From assembly GCA_013152795.1 (NCBI GenBank), contig JAADFS010000172.1, positions 1 through 31,569 on the forward strand: DNA of 31,569 nt. Reading direction: 5' to 3'. Below the pieces are notes generated by a model. The model was not told where the DNA came from. It searched no databases and saw only the letters and a list, made by a program, of their open reading frames with translations. Below are positions 8,120-16,357 of this stretch, piece by piece. This stretch comes from Deferribacteres bacterium. Lineage in GTDB: Bacteria; Nitrospirota; Thermodesulfovibrionia; UBA6902. How positions within the stretch are numbered: position 1 is the stretch's first letter; every line of letters begins with the position of its first letter. Both the position numbers and the translations under genes were made by a program.

Positions 8120-9691
8120 ATGCTTTTATCTACTTTTCAACATATTAAAGGCATAAGCGCAACAAAAGAATTGGAACTCTGGCGTTCGGGAGTTAAAAGT
8201 TGGGATGATCTTGAAGCTTTAAAAAACAAACAGTACCACTTGTTTCATGATGATGAAAATTCTATTTTTTATCAATCCAGAAAAGCATTAAAAGACGGTG
8301 ATACCTATTTTTTTGCTGAGAAATTGGCCCGTCCGGAGCACTATAGGATTTTATTAACTTTTCCGGAAGATACTTTGTTTTTAGATATTGAAACGACAGG
8401 CCTAAGTATTTATTACGATACTATTACTCTTATCGGCTGGATGTTAAACGGTGACTATGGTGTCTATATCAAAGGTGACAATATCAAATCATTCAACACC
8501 GCCCTATCAAAAGCAAAGTCTTTGGTAACATTTAATGGCTCTTTATTTGATATCCCTTTTATTAGAAAGGAGTTTCCGGACTTAACACTTCCCGAGTGTC
8601 ACGTGGACTTACGCTTTCTCGCAAAACGCGTTGGACTTTCCGGCGGTCAGAAATCAATTGAAGATAAGCTTGGAATCGAGAGGCCTAAATCATTATCCAA
8701 TGTGGCAGGAGAGGCGGCTGCATTGCTGTGGTATCAATATCGGTGGGGCAAAGTATCAGCACTCAAGAAACTCATCTCCTATAATTATGCTGATGTCAAT
8801 AATATGCGAATTATTTTAGACAAAGTAATCGACCGGTTAGTAGAAAAGAATAAACTCCCTTTATCTCCAAAGTCGATGTATCGATTCGCAAAAAAGAAAT
8901 CTAAAATTTCGTTCTCATCTACGGAATCCCGAAATAACGGGATCAGGATTCGGCCGTATAAAGGTCACGCAGGTCCATCAATCCGGTTGAGAGATTTGAA
9001 AATCTTGACCCATACTTTTAGTGGTAATCAATTCAAAGTTGTCGGGATTGATCTTACAGGAAGTGAAGCCAGACCCACAGGCTGGTGTTTGTTGGACAAT
9101 GATTATGCAATAACAAAATTGCTCGGCTCTGACAATGAAATAATTAATGAAACACTGAATGCAAAGCCAAATATTGTGTCCATCGATTCCCCTCTTTCAT
9201 TGCCAAGTGGAAGAATCTCTGTAAGTGATGACGATCCTGGACGCAACAAATATGGGATAATGAGACACTGCGAGAGAGTGTTGAAAAGAAGAGGAATAAA
9301 TGTTTATCCATCATTAATTCCGAGCATGCAGAAATTGACTGCACGTGGAATACGCCTTGCTAATCATCTTAGAGGCTTGGGGATCCCTGTCATTGAAAGC
9401 TATCCGGGCGCAGCTCAAGATATTATGGGAATACCGAGAAAAAGGGCCAGTCTGTCATTGCTCGCTAAAGGTCTTGAGCTGTTTGGTATCAAGGGAGACT
9501 TTATTAAGAAGCATGTAAGTCACGATGAGTTAGATGCCATTACATCTGCTGTTGTCGGTCTCTTTTTCTGGAGTGGTAAGTACGAAGCTCTGGGAAATGA
9601 GGAAGAAGATTACTTAATAATCCCGGATCTAAAAACCGACCCCTCTACCATCATCAAGAATGAAACTCAGCCCGAACTGAGAGCAATCTGA
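8120..9691 (+). CDS. YprB-like DEDDy exonuclease domain fused to DUF429 predicted nuclease
   Basis: 523 residues from ATG 8120; TTG 8090 is possible, but MLLSTFQHIKGIS resembles the usual N-terminus of YprB-type proteins. First half: RNase H-like exonuclease with FLDIETTGL (Asp89, Glu91), VTFNGSLFDIPFI (Asp144), HVDLR and a YNYAD exo III motif (Tyr221, Asp225). Second half: DUF429, a predicted RNase H-fold nuclease, with VVGIDLTGSEARPTGW (Asp311), VSIDSPLSLPSG (Asp356), ESYPGA and SHDELDAITSAVVG (Asp472). Acidic residues of both predicted active sites are present, so both could be active. No clear ribosome binding site. The gene is much richer in A/T and in AAA/AAT/TTA codons than its neighbours, which suggests transfer. 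Substrate and role are unknown; DNA or RNA processing or defence are possible. Confidence 0.85.
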   Translation: MLLSTFQHIKGISATKELELWRSGVKSWDDLEALKNKQYHLFHDDENSIFYQSRKALKDGDTYFFAEKLARPEHYRILLTFPEDTLFLDIETTGLSIYYDTITLIGWMLNGDYGVYIKGDNIKSFNTALSKAKSLVTFNGSLFDIPFIRKEFPDLTLPECHVDLRFLAKRVGLSGGQKSIEDKLGIERPKSLSNVAGEAAALLWYQYRWGKVSALKKLISYNYADVNNMRIILDKVIDRLVEKNKLPLSPKSMYRFAKKKSKISFSSTESRNNGIRIRPYKGHAGPSIRLRDLKILTHTFSGNQFKVVGIDLTGSEARPTGWCLLDNDYAITKLLGSDNEIINETLNAKPNIVSIDSPLSLPSGRISVSDDDPGRNKYGIMRHCERVLKRRGINVYPSLIPSMQKLTARGIRLANHLRGLGIPVIESYPGAAQDIMGIPRKRASLSLLAKGLELFGIKGDFIKKHVSHDELDAITSAVVGLFFWSGKYEALGNEEEDYLIIPDLKTDPSTIIKNETQPELRAI

Positions 9692-9790
9692 AAACTCAAC
9701 AGGACTTCGATCACTAAAAAAATCCGAAATAAAAGAAATCTTGCAGCGGCAGATGTTCAGTTCATCCGCCAGCCTGATTAGATGTGACAT
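9629..9790 (-). CDS. Small ORF, 53 aa, unknown (possible leader-controlled or remnant gene)
   Basis: ATG at 9790 is preceded by GGAGG with a 6-nt gap, the best ribosome binding site in this patch, and the structured element at 9829-9897 lies just upstream on the same strand. The product starts MSHLIRLADELNICRCK and has no family I recognise. Its 3' part overlaps the end of the YprB/DUF429 gene on the opposite strand. It may be the 5' remnant of a longer lost gene. Confidence 0.25.
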   Translation of the reverse strand: MSHLIRLADELNICRCKISFISDFFSDRSPVEFSDCSQFGLSFILDDGRGVGF

Positions 9791-9828
9791 TTCACACCTC
9801 CGTTTGATTTTTCGCTTTGGCATAAAAA

Positions 9829-9897
9829 TGCCCGAGAGTTGCGACTAGCTCAAACGGAAACTAGCCCGACGCCTCACGACGCCAGGACTCTCGGGCA
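9829..9897 (-). ncRNA. Putative structured RNA/leader element (three-way junction)
   Basis: An 11-bp perfect closing stem TGCCCGAGAGT/ACTCTCGGGCA (9829-9839 with 9887-9897) encloses two smaller helices: one of about 4-5 bp with a GTGA loop (GNRA type on the minus strand, 9870-9881) and one of 6 bp with one G-U pair (9843-9848 with 9861-9866). On the minus strand it precedes the GGAGG-ATG of a small ORF by about 30 nt. I recognise no known riboswitch or ribozyme class in it. It could also be the remnant of a mobile element. Confidence 0.4.
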
Positions 9898-9910
9898 ATC
9901 GTCCTGCAAA

Positions 9911-9946
9911 TAAAAAACCCCTTTCTTGCATAAGATTGCAAGGGCC
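9911..9946 (-). terminator. Possible intrinsic terminator (minus strand)
   Basis: Read on the minus strand, CCCTT and AAGGG pair around an inner GCA/TGC stem (alternatively CTTGCA/TGCAAG), followed by G and six T (T run at 9912-9917). It lies just upstream of the structured element on that strand. The stem is bulged, so the call is weak. Confidence 0.35.
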
Positions 9947-10250
9947 GGGTCAGCCCCGTTTGAGTTATTCGCATTTTCAGTATATTCCCAAAGCATCAGA
10001 GCTGTCGACTGTAATAACATATGATCGGATAAGCGTTTTTTTCTCCCCGCTCTCCAGCTATCTCCCCTGCAAACAGCTCCGGAGTCTATAATAGAAAATC
10101 AAAGTAAGAAACAGGATTATAAGAACAAACAGAGTTCTTCATGAAGTAAGATAAAAGAAATAGCAATGGGAGTATAGGAAGCAGGAATAGGGTCGCCAAT
10201 TAAAAGGAATGGTAGAAGAAACGAACGGCGCCAGATATTGATTCTTGCAA

Positions 10251-10271
10251 TTTTGCATTTAAAATGCAAAA
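10251..10271. promoter_or_regulatory. Palindrome upstream of the ATPase gene, candidate operator
   Basis: Perfect 8-bp arms TTTTGCAT and ATGCAAAA with a 5-nt centre TTAAA, ending 21 nt before the ATG at 10293. The position and symmetry suggest an operator or a 5'-UTR hairpin; no cognate regulator is encoded nearby. Confidence 0.35.
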
Positions 10272-10292
10272 ATACACATACAAGAGGTAACC

Positions 10293-11513
10293 ATGACAGA
10301 CCGATATATCAAACGCTCTCTGGAGCCCGTCATCCGACGGGCCATGAAGGAGTTTCCAGCGGTGGTGCTGACCGGCCCGCGCCAGTCGGGCAAGACCACG
10401 CTCTTAAAACACCTCTTCGGCAAGAGGTACCGGTATATCTCGCTTGAGCCGCCCGATGTCGGGATGGCTGCTTCAGAGGATCCCCGCGGGTTTATGGAGA
10501 TGTACCCCCCGCCTGTGATATTCGACGAGGTCCAACATGCACCGGACCTCCTGCCCTACATCAAGGAAAAGATAGACGCGGAAAGGCAACGATATGGACA
10601 GTACATTATCACCGGCTCTCAGAACCTCCTGCTCATGGAACGTGTAACCGAATCACTTGCAGGGCGGGCGGCGATGCTGAAGCTCCTTCCGCTTAGTAGG
10701 CGTGAGGCGGAGGGGCAGCCGCAGAGACGGCTTCCGTGGGAAGCGAGAGGCCGCAGTCCCGGGAAAAAGGTCTCACAAAGGGAACTCTGGAAGGGGTTCC
10801 TGCGCGGAGGCTATCCCGAACTTGCGCTGCACCCGAAGCGTGATATCGCCCTCTGGCATTCTGCCTACATGCAGACCTACCTTGAGCGGGACGTCCGCAC
10901 GCTTCGCCAGGTCGGAGACCTCACGCAGTTTCAGAATTTCCTGAGGGCACTGGCTGCACGGAGCGCACAGCTTCTGCGTCTTTCGGACATGTCGCGCGAC
11001 CTCGGCATCGCCGTGAACACGGCCAAGGCGTGGCTTTCGGTACTGGAAGCAACGTACCAGGTAATCGTGCTGCGGCCTTATTTTGCCAATGTTGGTAAGC
11101 GGCTTGTGAAGGCGCCGAAGGTGTATTTTACCGATACCGGGACGCTCTGTTACCTTGCCGGCCTCAGGGACGAAGAGCATGCGGCCTCCGGGCCGATGGG
11201 CGGGGCAATACTCGAGACGGCGGCGGTTTCGGAGATTTTCAAAACTCTCATACACCGAGGCATCGATCCCCAGATATATTTCTGGAGGACTTCAGCCGGG
11301 ACGGAAGTGGATATCGTGGTCGAGTCCGCCGGAAGGCTGGTTCCCGTAGAGGTCAAGCTCACCTCAACACCCAGACCAGCGATGGCAAAAAGCCTCAAGA
11401 CGTTTCGGGAGGGCTTGGGGGACAAGGCGGCCCCAGGGTATGTGTTGCATAGCGGAAACATCCGCCTACCGTTCGGCGAGGGTGTGACGGCACTGCCTTT
11501 TACAGAACTATGA
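10293..11513 (+). CDS. AAA family ATP-binding protein with DUF4143 domain
   Basis: 406 residues. AAA_14-type P-loop domain with Walker A GPRQSGKTT (28-36) and Walker B VIFDEV (Asp78, Glu79), sensor stretch YIITGSQN, then a winged-helix region (LRLSDMSRDLGIAVNTAKAWL) and a C-terminal DUF4143 part with YFTDTGTLCYLAGL and a nuclease-like end FWRTSAGTEVDIVVE...VPVEVKLT. This family is widespread, often patchy and of unknown function; the E-VD-x-E-x-K pattern resembles the PD-(D/E)xK fold. GGTAACC precedes ATG 10293 (AAGAGG 8 nt upstream). It is G+C-rich, unlike the preceding gene. The E-V-K lysine and acidic residues are present, so the product seems intact. Confidence 0.9.
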   Translation: MTDRYIKRSLEPVIRRAMKEFPAVVLTGPRQSGKTTLLKHLFGKRYRYISLEPPDVGMAASEDPRGFMEMYPPPVIFDEVQHAPDLLPYIKEKIDAERQRYGQYIITGSQNLLLMERVTESLAGRAAMLKLLPLSRREAEGQPQRRLPWEARGRSPGKKVSQRELWKGFLRGGYPELALHPKRDIALWHSAYMQTYLERDVRTLRQVGDLTQFQNFLRALAARSAQLLRLSDMSRDLGIAVNTAKAWLSVLEATYQVIVLRPYFANVGKRLVKAPKVYFTDTGTLCYLAGLRDEEHAASGPMGGAILETAAVSEIFKTLIHRGIDPQIYFWRTSAGTEVDIVVESAGRLVPVEVKLTSTPRPAMAKSLKTFREGLGDKAAPGYVLHSGNIRLPFGEGVTALPFTEL

Positions 11514-11619
11514 CCCATCCGGCCCCAGCACGAAGACCGGCGGGTCAAATCTTCAGATTTCATTCCACCCGCTGACAACCGCACCCTGCCCCCTGAACTC
11601 TGAACTTTCTCTACTGCCA

Positions 11620-11637
11620 TTTATGCAAGATTAAGGT
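11620..11637 (-). repeat. Dispersed repeat, end module
   Basis: TTTATGCAAGATTAAGGT, the same end module as at 27616-27634, located in the convergent gap between the ATPase gene and the M50 protease gene. The flanking CTGAACTCTGAACT (about 11592-11605) also occurs near another copy at about 28038-28050. Confidence 0.6.
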
Positions 11638-11656
11638 AACTCGTTCCGCCATATCC

Positions 11657-12493
11657 CTACATCATTGTAGCAGGCACGGGCGTAAAGGTCAGGATAAAGA
11701 TCACCAAACAGGCCCAGCCCATTATCTTCCTTTTCCTGTCAAGCCTTATATACGGGTAAACAACCGGGGGATGCCTGTATCCGAGAAAATACATGATGAC
11801 CGCCCAGAACAACCAGCCCGGCCAGAAGACAACACCGAGGACGATCAGAACGGGTATCGTGCCCTTTGAGATCAGCTCGTGTTTCTCCCCGAACATGGCA
11901 TAGATTATGTGGCCGCCGTCAAGCTGTCCTATAGGCAGCAGGTTCAGCGATGTTACGAGGAGGCCTATCCAGCCGGCGAATGCCACGGGATGCAGCAGCA
12001 CGCCATACTTTTCCGGATCAATGTCCAGCACCAACTCGGAAAGTAAAGAAAATAAAATCGAGCTGCCGAATGAAATGCCCTCATGCAACTCGGCGGCGGG
12101 TTTCACCTCTGACATGCCGAGGCCGACAATGACTGCAATGACCGCTACGATAAAGCCGCCGATGGGGCCTGATGCGCCGATGTCCATGAGCGAACGCCTG
12201 TCGGGTATCGGCGGCCTCATCTTTATGACGGCGCCGAATGTCCCGATGATTGAAGGGGCGGGGATAAAATACGGAAGGGTGGCGTATACGTTGTGCCTGC
12301 GCGACATGAAGTAATGCGACAGTTCGTGTGTCATGAGAATAAGAAGCAGGGTCAGGGAAAACGGCAGGCCGAGGTAGATTTTCCCGGGCTCTTCCCACGG
12401 CACGACACCGTTGAGAAAGGCGCCTGCCATCAGCGTTGTTATAACCGTTGAAACAAAAAGCACTACATGCAGGCGGGTCAGTTTATGCGGCAT
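11657..12493 (-). CDS. Site-2 protease family (M50) integral membrane metalloprotease
   Basis: 278 residues, with about six hydrophobic membrane segments. The zinc motif HELSH is at 56-60 within a membrane helix, and the second metal site NLLPIGQLDGGH is at about 184-195, both diagnostic of S2P/M50. The stretch PYFIPAPSIIGTFGAVI with RRSLMDIGASGPIGGF resembles the EGY1-like subgroup. No PDZ domain seen. The product would cleave membrane-embedded substrates; the target is unknown. Its start overlaps the end of the DUF2062 gene by about 11 bp, so it is the last gene of the galU-lon-thiL-DUF2062 run. Confidence 0.92.
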   Translation of the reverse strand: MPHKLTRLHVVLFVSTVITTLMAGAFLNGVVPWEEPGKIYLGLPFSLTLLLILMTHELSHYFMSRRHNVYATLPYFIPAPSIIGTFGAVIKMRPPIPDRRSLMDIGASGPIGGFIVAVIAVIVGLGMSEVKPAAELHEGISFGSSILFSLLSELVLDIDPEKYGVLLHPVAFAGWIGLLVTSLNLLPIGQLDGGHIIYAMFGEKHELISKGTIPVLIVLGVVFWPGWLFWAVIMYFLGYRHPPVVYPYIRLDRKRKIMGWACLVIFILTFTPVPATMM

Positions 12494-12968
12494 CTTGCGT
12501 TTTCTTGTATCTGGTTGCCAGAAAATGAATAATAAAGTAACTTGCCAGGCCGAAGACTATGGATACGGTCATGGAGCCGATGAAAAAGGGCTTGAGCAGG
12601 TATCCCAGCTCACTTATCATATGCGTCACCGACAGCTCGTTCCAGTTTATTTCAGGGATTATCTGTTTTATTCCGACCATCTTGGCGCCCAGCCACAGGC
12701 AGAAGGTATATACCGGCACCAGTGTCCAGGGATTGCCTATCCATACCCCCACGATTGTAACGAGCTTGTTAAGCCCGAGCAGCCATGCCGTTATAAACGC
12801 GCCTATGGTATGCAGGCCCAGCAGGGGCGAAAAGCCCCAGAATACGCCGATTGCAAAGGCCAGGGCGATACGGTGCGGTGTCTCCTGCACCTGGAAGATG
12901 CTCCTGAATTTATCCCTGAAATAGGCCATCCTTAAAATCCCCGGTACGTATTTACCGGAAATGCTCAT
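12483..12968 (-). CDS. DUF2062 family membrane protein
   Basis: About 161 residues from ATG 12968; starts at 13007 or 13010 are possible but overlap thiL further. The motifs ETPHRIALAFAIGVFWGFSPLLG and NKLVTIVGVWIGNPWT are characteristic of DUF2062, with two to three membrane segments. Function is not established for the family. It overlaps thiL upstream (17 bp) and the M50 protease gene downstream, indicating translation from the same transcript. Confidence 0.85.
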   Translation of the reverse strand: MSISGKYVPGILRMAYFRDKFRSIFQVQETPHRIALAFAIGVFWGFSPLLGLHTIGAFITAWLLGLNKLVTIVGVWIGNPWTLVPVYTFCLWLGAKMVGIKQIIPEINWNELSVTHMISELGYLLKPFFIGSMTVSIVFGLASYFIIHFLATRYKKTQDAA

Positions 12969-13908
12969 ACCCTTCTGATTTAAATACGGCTTTTCTGCCT
13001 TTTTCATCAATAATAAAACGGCCCTTCCCGGTTATCTCGCCTATTCTGAAGGCACGGGTTCTGATACCCGGCGGCGCCGTAAACAACAGGGCGTAATCCT
13101 CGCCCCCTCTCAGGGCAAGTTCAACCGGGTCGATGTTCATGCTCTTTGCCGTGCCGGCAAGCTCCGCTGATACCGGGATCTTATCCCTGTAGATTACGGC
13201 GCCGACCCTGCTTTCATCGCATATATGGCCGAGGTCTGCAAGCAGGCCGTCGCTTACATCAATCATTGATGTTATCGCGGATAAATTCCCCGCGGGCCGC
13301 GGCTCGGGCATAAGGTGTCTCTTCATGAGTTTTAGGCGCGGCGCGGAAGATGAGAAACTGCGGACCCTCCTGCCCCGCCTTTTCAAAAGGCGCAGGCCCA
13401 TGGCCGAGTCTCCCAGCGTATCCGTGACAAAGACGCCGTCTCCCTTTTTCGCGCCTGAACGCTTTATAACCCTTTTCGCCTCTCCGGTCAGTGTCCCGCT
13501 CAGGACAAATCCTGCCCCTGATGCGCAGGTGTCTCCGCCTGCAACCGTCACCCCGGATTCATCGGCGATTTTTTTTATCCCCGTGTAAAGCTCCTCAATA
13601 TCCGCGGTTCTGAAAGACCGCGGTATCCCCAGGCTTGCGAAAAAATATCCCGGCCTCCCGCCCATTGCGAATATATCACTTATATTGACAGCAAGGAATT
13701 TATATCCCAGTTGATAAAATGTTGTGAAAGAGAGATCAAAATGCACCCCTTCGATCATCATGTCGGATGTGACCAGGATATTCCTGTTTCCTGTCCTTAC
13801 GGCCGCCGCGTCATCGCCGATGCCCGCAATGAGCCCCGGCGGACTGCCGGCGCACATGTCTCTCAGTTTTTTTATAAGACCAAACTCGCCAACTCCTGAA
13901 AGCCGCAT
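12952..13908 (-). CDS. thiL: Thiamine-monophosphate kinase
   Basis: 318 residues, normal length. Phosphorylates thiamine monophosphate to thiamine diphosphate, the cofactor used by the phosphoketolase and pyruvate:ferredoxin oxidoreductase at the two ends of this window. PurM-like fold motifs: GIGDDAAAV near residue 30, TSDMMIEGVHFD, AVNISDIFAMGG, VAGGDTCAS, IDVSDGLLADLGHIC and LRGGEDYALLF. ATG 13908 has only a weak A-rich ribosome binding site. It lies 76 nt after lon on the minus strand. Confidence 0.96.
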   Translation of the reverse strand: MRLSGVGEFGLIKKLRDMCAGSPPGLIAGIGDDAAAVRTGNRNILVTSDMMIEGVHFDLSFTTFYQLGYKFLAVNISDIFAMGGRPGYFFASLGIPRSFRTADIEELYTGIKKIADESGVTVAGGDTCASGAGFVLSGTLTGEAKRVIKRSGAKKGDGVFVTDTLGDSAMGLRLLKRRGRRVRSFSSSAPRLKLMKRHLMPEPRPAGNLSAITSMIDVSDGLLADLGHICDESRVGAVIYRDKIPVSAELAGTAKSMNIDPVELALRGGEDYALLFTAPPGIRTRAFRIGEITGKGRFIIDEKGRKAVFKSEGYEHFR

Positions 13909-13984
13909 GGTTTTTATTTCAGAAGATTCAGGATAGGGATTTATTGCGTGATGAACCGTTCACCATCGCCACGCGAATCCGACC

Positions 13985-16357
13985 CTAACGGCGCTTTCTT
14001 TTCTTCGCCGGGTTCTTGAGCGCATGTTTCAGGACTTCATCCATGGTCTCCACAGGTATGAATGTCATGTCTTTCTTAATGTATTTGGGTATCTCTTCGA
14101 GGTCCTTTTCATTCCTCTTGGGGATGATGACCTTGTGAATGCCCATCCTTTTTGCCGCAAGGGCCTTCTCCTTAAGTCCGCCGATGGGCAGCACACTGCC
14201 CCGCAGGGTCACCTCGCCGGTCATGGCAATACTTTTGTGGACCGCCTTGCCCGTAAACACGGAGGCGATGGCGGTGGCCATTGTTATGCCGGCGGAAGGT
14301 CCGTCCTTGGGTATTGCGCCTGCAGGGACGTGTATGTGGATGTCGTTGTTTGAGAACATGGAATTGCTGATCCCGAGGCTCTTGGCCTTGGAGCGGATAT
14401 AACTCAGGGCCGCATGGGCGGACTCCTTCATCACATCCCCGAGCTGGCCGGTGAGTGTGAGGGTGCCCTTGCCCTTCATTATGGTCGCCTCAATGTAGAT
14501 GATGTCACCGCCTGTTTCAGTCCATGCGAGCCCGGTGGCGACACCGACCTCGTCTTTCTTTATTTCCTCTTCCGGGAGGAACTTCGGAACCCCGAGGTAT
14601 TTAGACAGGTTCTTCGACGAGATCACATATTTCTTGATCTTGCCCTCCGCTATCTTTCTTGCAACCTTGCGGCAGAGATTCGCTATCTGGCGCTCGAGGT
14701 TTCTTACCCCCGCCTCGCGGGTGTAATGTGTGATCACCTGCATGAGCGCGCTGTCGTTTATCTTTATGTTTTTGTCCGTGATACCGTGCTCTTTCAACTG
14801 CTTGGGGATCAGGTAGTTTTTGGCTATCCCTATCTTCTCCTCCGCCGTATAACCGGTCAGGCTCAGTATCTCCATCCTGTCCCTCAGGGGTGAGGGGATG
14901 GGGTCTATCAGGTTGGCGGTCGTTATAAACATTACATTGCTTAAATCAAAGGGCACGCCGAGATAATGGTCTGCAAAGGCGAAATTCTGCTCCGGATCCA
15001 GCACCTCCAGCAGCGCCGACGCCGGATCACCCCTGAAATCCATGCCTATCTTGTCCACTTCATCGAGCATGAATACAGGGTTGTTCTTGCCTGCTGTCTT
15101 GATGCCCTGTATAATCCTGCCGGGCATTGCGCCGACATACGTCCTCCTGTGCCCCCTGATCTCGGCTTCATCCCTCATTCCACCGAGGGACATCCTGTAA
15201 AACTCCCGGCCCAGCGCCCTTGCAATGGATTTGCCCAGGGAGGTCTTGCCCACTCCCGGGGGGCCTACAAAGCACAGGATGGGGCCTTTCATCTTTTCCT
15301 TGAGTTTCCTCACGCCGAGATATTCCAGTATCCTCTCCTTGATCTGCTCAAGGTCGTAGTGGTCTTCATCGAGCACCTGTTTCGCCTTTTTCAGGTCCAG
15401 GTTGTCTTTTGTGCTTTCAGACCAGGGGAGCTCAACGAGCCAGTCGATATATGTCCTGATGGTGCCGGCCTCCGCACTGTCGGGATGCATCTTCTCAAGG
15501 CGGTTGATCTGTTTTATCGCCTCCTTCTCGACCTTCTCCGGCATCTTGGCCTCTTTCACCTTTTTGCGCAGCTCGAGTATCTCTTCCGTCTTTTCGTCTA
15601 TTTCACCGAGCTCTTTCTGGATCGCCTTCAACTGCTCCCTCAGGAAGTACTCGCGCTGTGTCTTGTCTATCTCACCCTTGACGTCAGACTGGATTTTCTG
15701 CTGTACGAGGAGAAGCTCCACCTCCCTGCTGAGTATCTCGCTGATCTTCTTTAATCTGAGTACAGGGTCGGTCAGTTCCAGCAGTTCCTGCGCCTGCTCG
15801 GCCTTTAATCCGAGGTTTGACGCCACAAGGTCCGCCAGCCTCCCGGGCTCCTCGATGTTTTCTATCAGCACGATGATATCGGGCAGGAAGGACTTGCCGA
15901 GGGCCAGTGACTTGTCTACCAGTTCTTTCACATTGCGCATAAGCGCCTCCACCTCAAGGGTCAGTTCGGACTGCTGCTGGTCGACGATCTTTTCGATCTT
16001 TCCGACATAATAGGGCTCTGTCTGGGCGAAATCAATGATCCTTGCCTTTGCAAGGCCCTGGACAAGTATCTTGAGCCGGCCGTCCGGCAGCTTCAGCATC
16101 CTGAGGATGGTTCCGACAGTCCCCACCCTGTAGAGGTCCTTGATGGAGGGGGTCTCGACATTCACGTCTTTCTGCGATACAAGCATTATCAGCTTGTTTT
16201 CCCCTATGGAACGCTCTATCGCCTTGATGGATATGTCCCTTCCCACGAACAGGGGAAGTATCATGTACGGAAAGATAACAACATCCCTTACGGGCAGAAT
16301 CGGTAGAGACGATGGAATTTCAACATCATGCTCTTCTGATGAATCCATATCAGTCAT
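13985..16357 (-). CDS. lon: ATP-dependent protease Lon
   Basis: 790 residues, full length. Cytoplasmic AAA+ serine protease degrading misfolded and regulatory proteins. Lon N-terminal substrate domain from about residue 17 (LPILPVRDVVIFPYM); long coiled-coil region 200-300; Walker A GPPGVGKT at 365-372; Walker B VFMLDEVDKI; proteolytic dyad Ser688 in PKDGPSAG and Lys731 in GGLKEKALAA; basic C-terminal tail KKRKRR. The start has a clean AAAGGAG 5 nt before it and overlaps the galU stop as ATGA, so galU and lon are translationally coupled. Confidence 0.98.
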   Translation of the reverse strand: MTDMDSSEEHDVEIPSSLPILPVRDVVIFPYMILPLFVGRDISIKAIERSIGENKLIMLVSQKDVNVETPSIKDLYRVGTVGTILRMLKLPDGRLKILVQGLAKARIIDFAQTEPYYVGKIEKIVDQQQSELTLEVEALMRNVKELVDKSLALGKSFLPDIIVLIENIEEPGRLADLVASNLGLKAEQAQELLELTDPVLRLKKISEILSREVELLLVQQKIQSDVKGEIDKTQREYFLREQLKAIQKELGEIDEKTEEILELRKKVKEAKMPEKVEKEAIKQINRLEKMHPDSAEAGTIRTYIDWLVELPWSESTKDNLDLKKAKQVLDEDHYDLEQIKERILEYLGVRKLKEKMKGPILCFVGPPGVGKTSLGKSIARALGREFYRMSLGGMRDEAEIRGHRRTYVGAMPGRIIQGIKTAGKNNPVFMLDEVDKIGMDFRGDPASALLEVLDPEQNFAFADHYLGVPFDLSNVMFITTANLIDPIPSPLRDRMEILSLTGYTAEEKIGIAKNYLIPKQLKEHGITDKNIKINDSALMQVITHYTREAGVRNLERQIANLCRKVARKIAEGKIKKYVISSKNLSKYLGVPKFLPEEEIKKDEVGVATGLAWTETGGDIIYIEATIMKGKGTLTLTGQLGDVMKESAHAALSYIRSKAKSLGISNSMFSNNDIHIHVPAGAIPKDGPSAGITMATAIASVFTGKAVHKSIAMTGEVTLRGSVLPIGGLKEKALAAKRMGIHKVIIPKRNEKDLEEIPKYIKKDMTFIPVETMDEVLKHALKNPAKKRKRR

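Larger units (their letters stand above)
9692..10292. other. 601-nt A+T-rich gap without a recognised gene on the plus strand
   Basis: Holds the minus-strand small ORF start, the 69-nt structured element, a terminator-like hairpin and, just before the ATPase gene, a palindrome. Between about 9960 and 10250 I see no gene. A perfect TATAAT occurs at 10087-10092 but no -35 box at a proper distance. Confidence 0.6.

Noticed and set aside
9829..9897. tRNA gene at the structured element
   Set aside because: The closing stem is tRNA-like in length, but there is no T arm with GGTTCRA, no D arm and no anticodon arm.
10087..10092. Promoter at the perfect TATAAT
   Set aside because: No -35 box or TG extension, and the next gene is 200 nt away in A+T-rich sequence where such hexamers arise by chance.
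14966..15754. 262-codon plus-strand open frame, and another at 15402-16010
   Set aside because: Both are antisense to lon, which has all its catalytic motifs; the frames give low-complexity, motif-free proteins.
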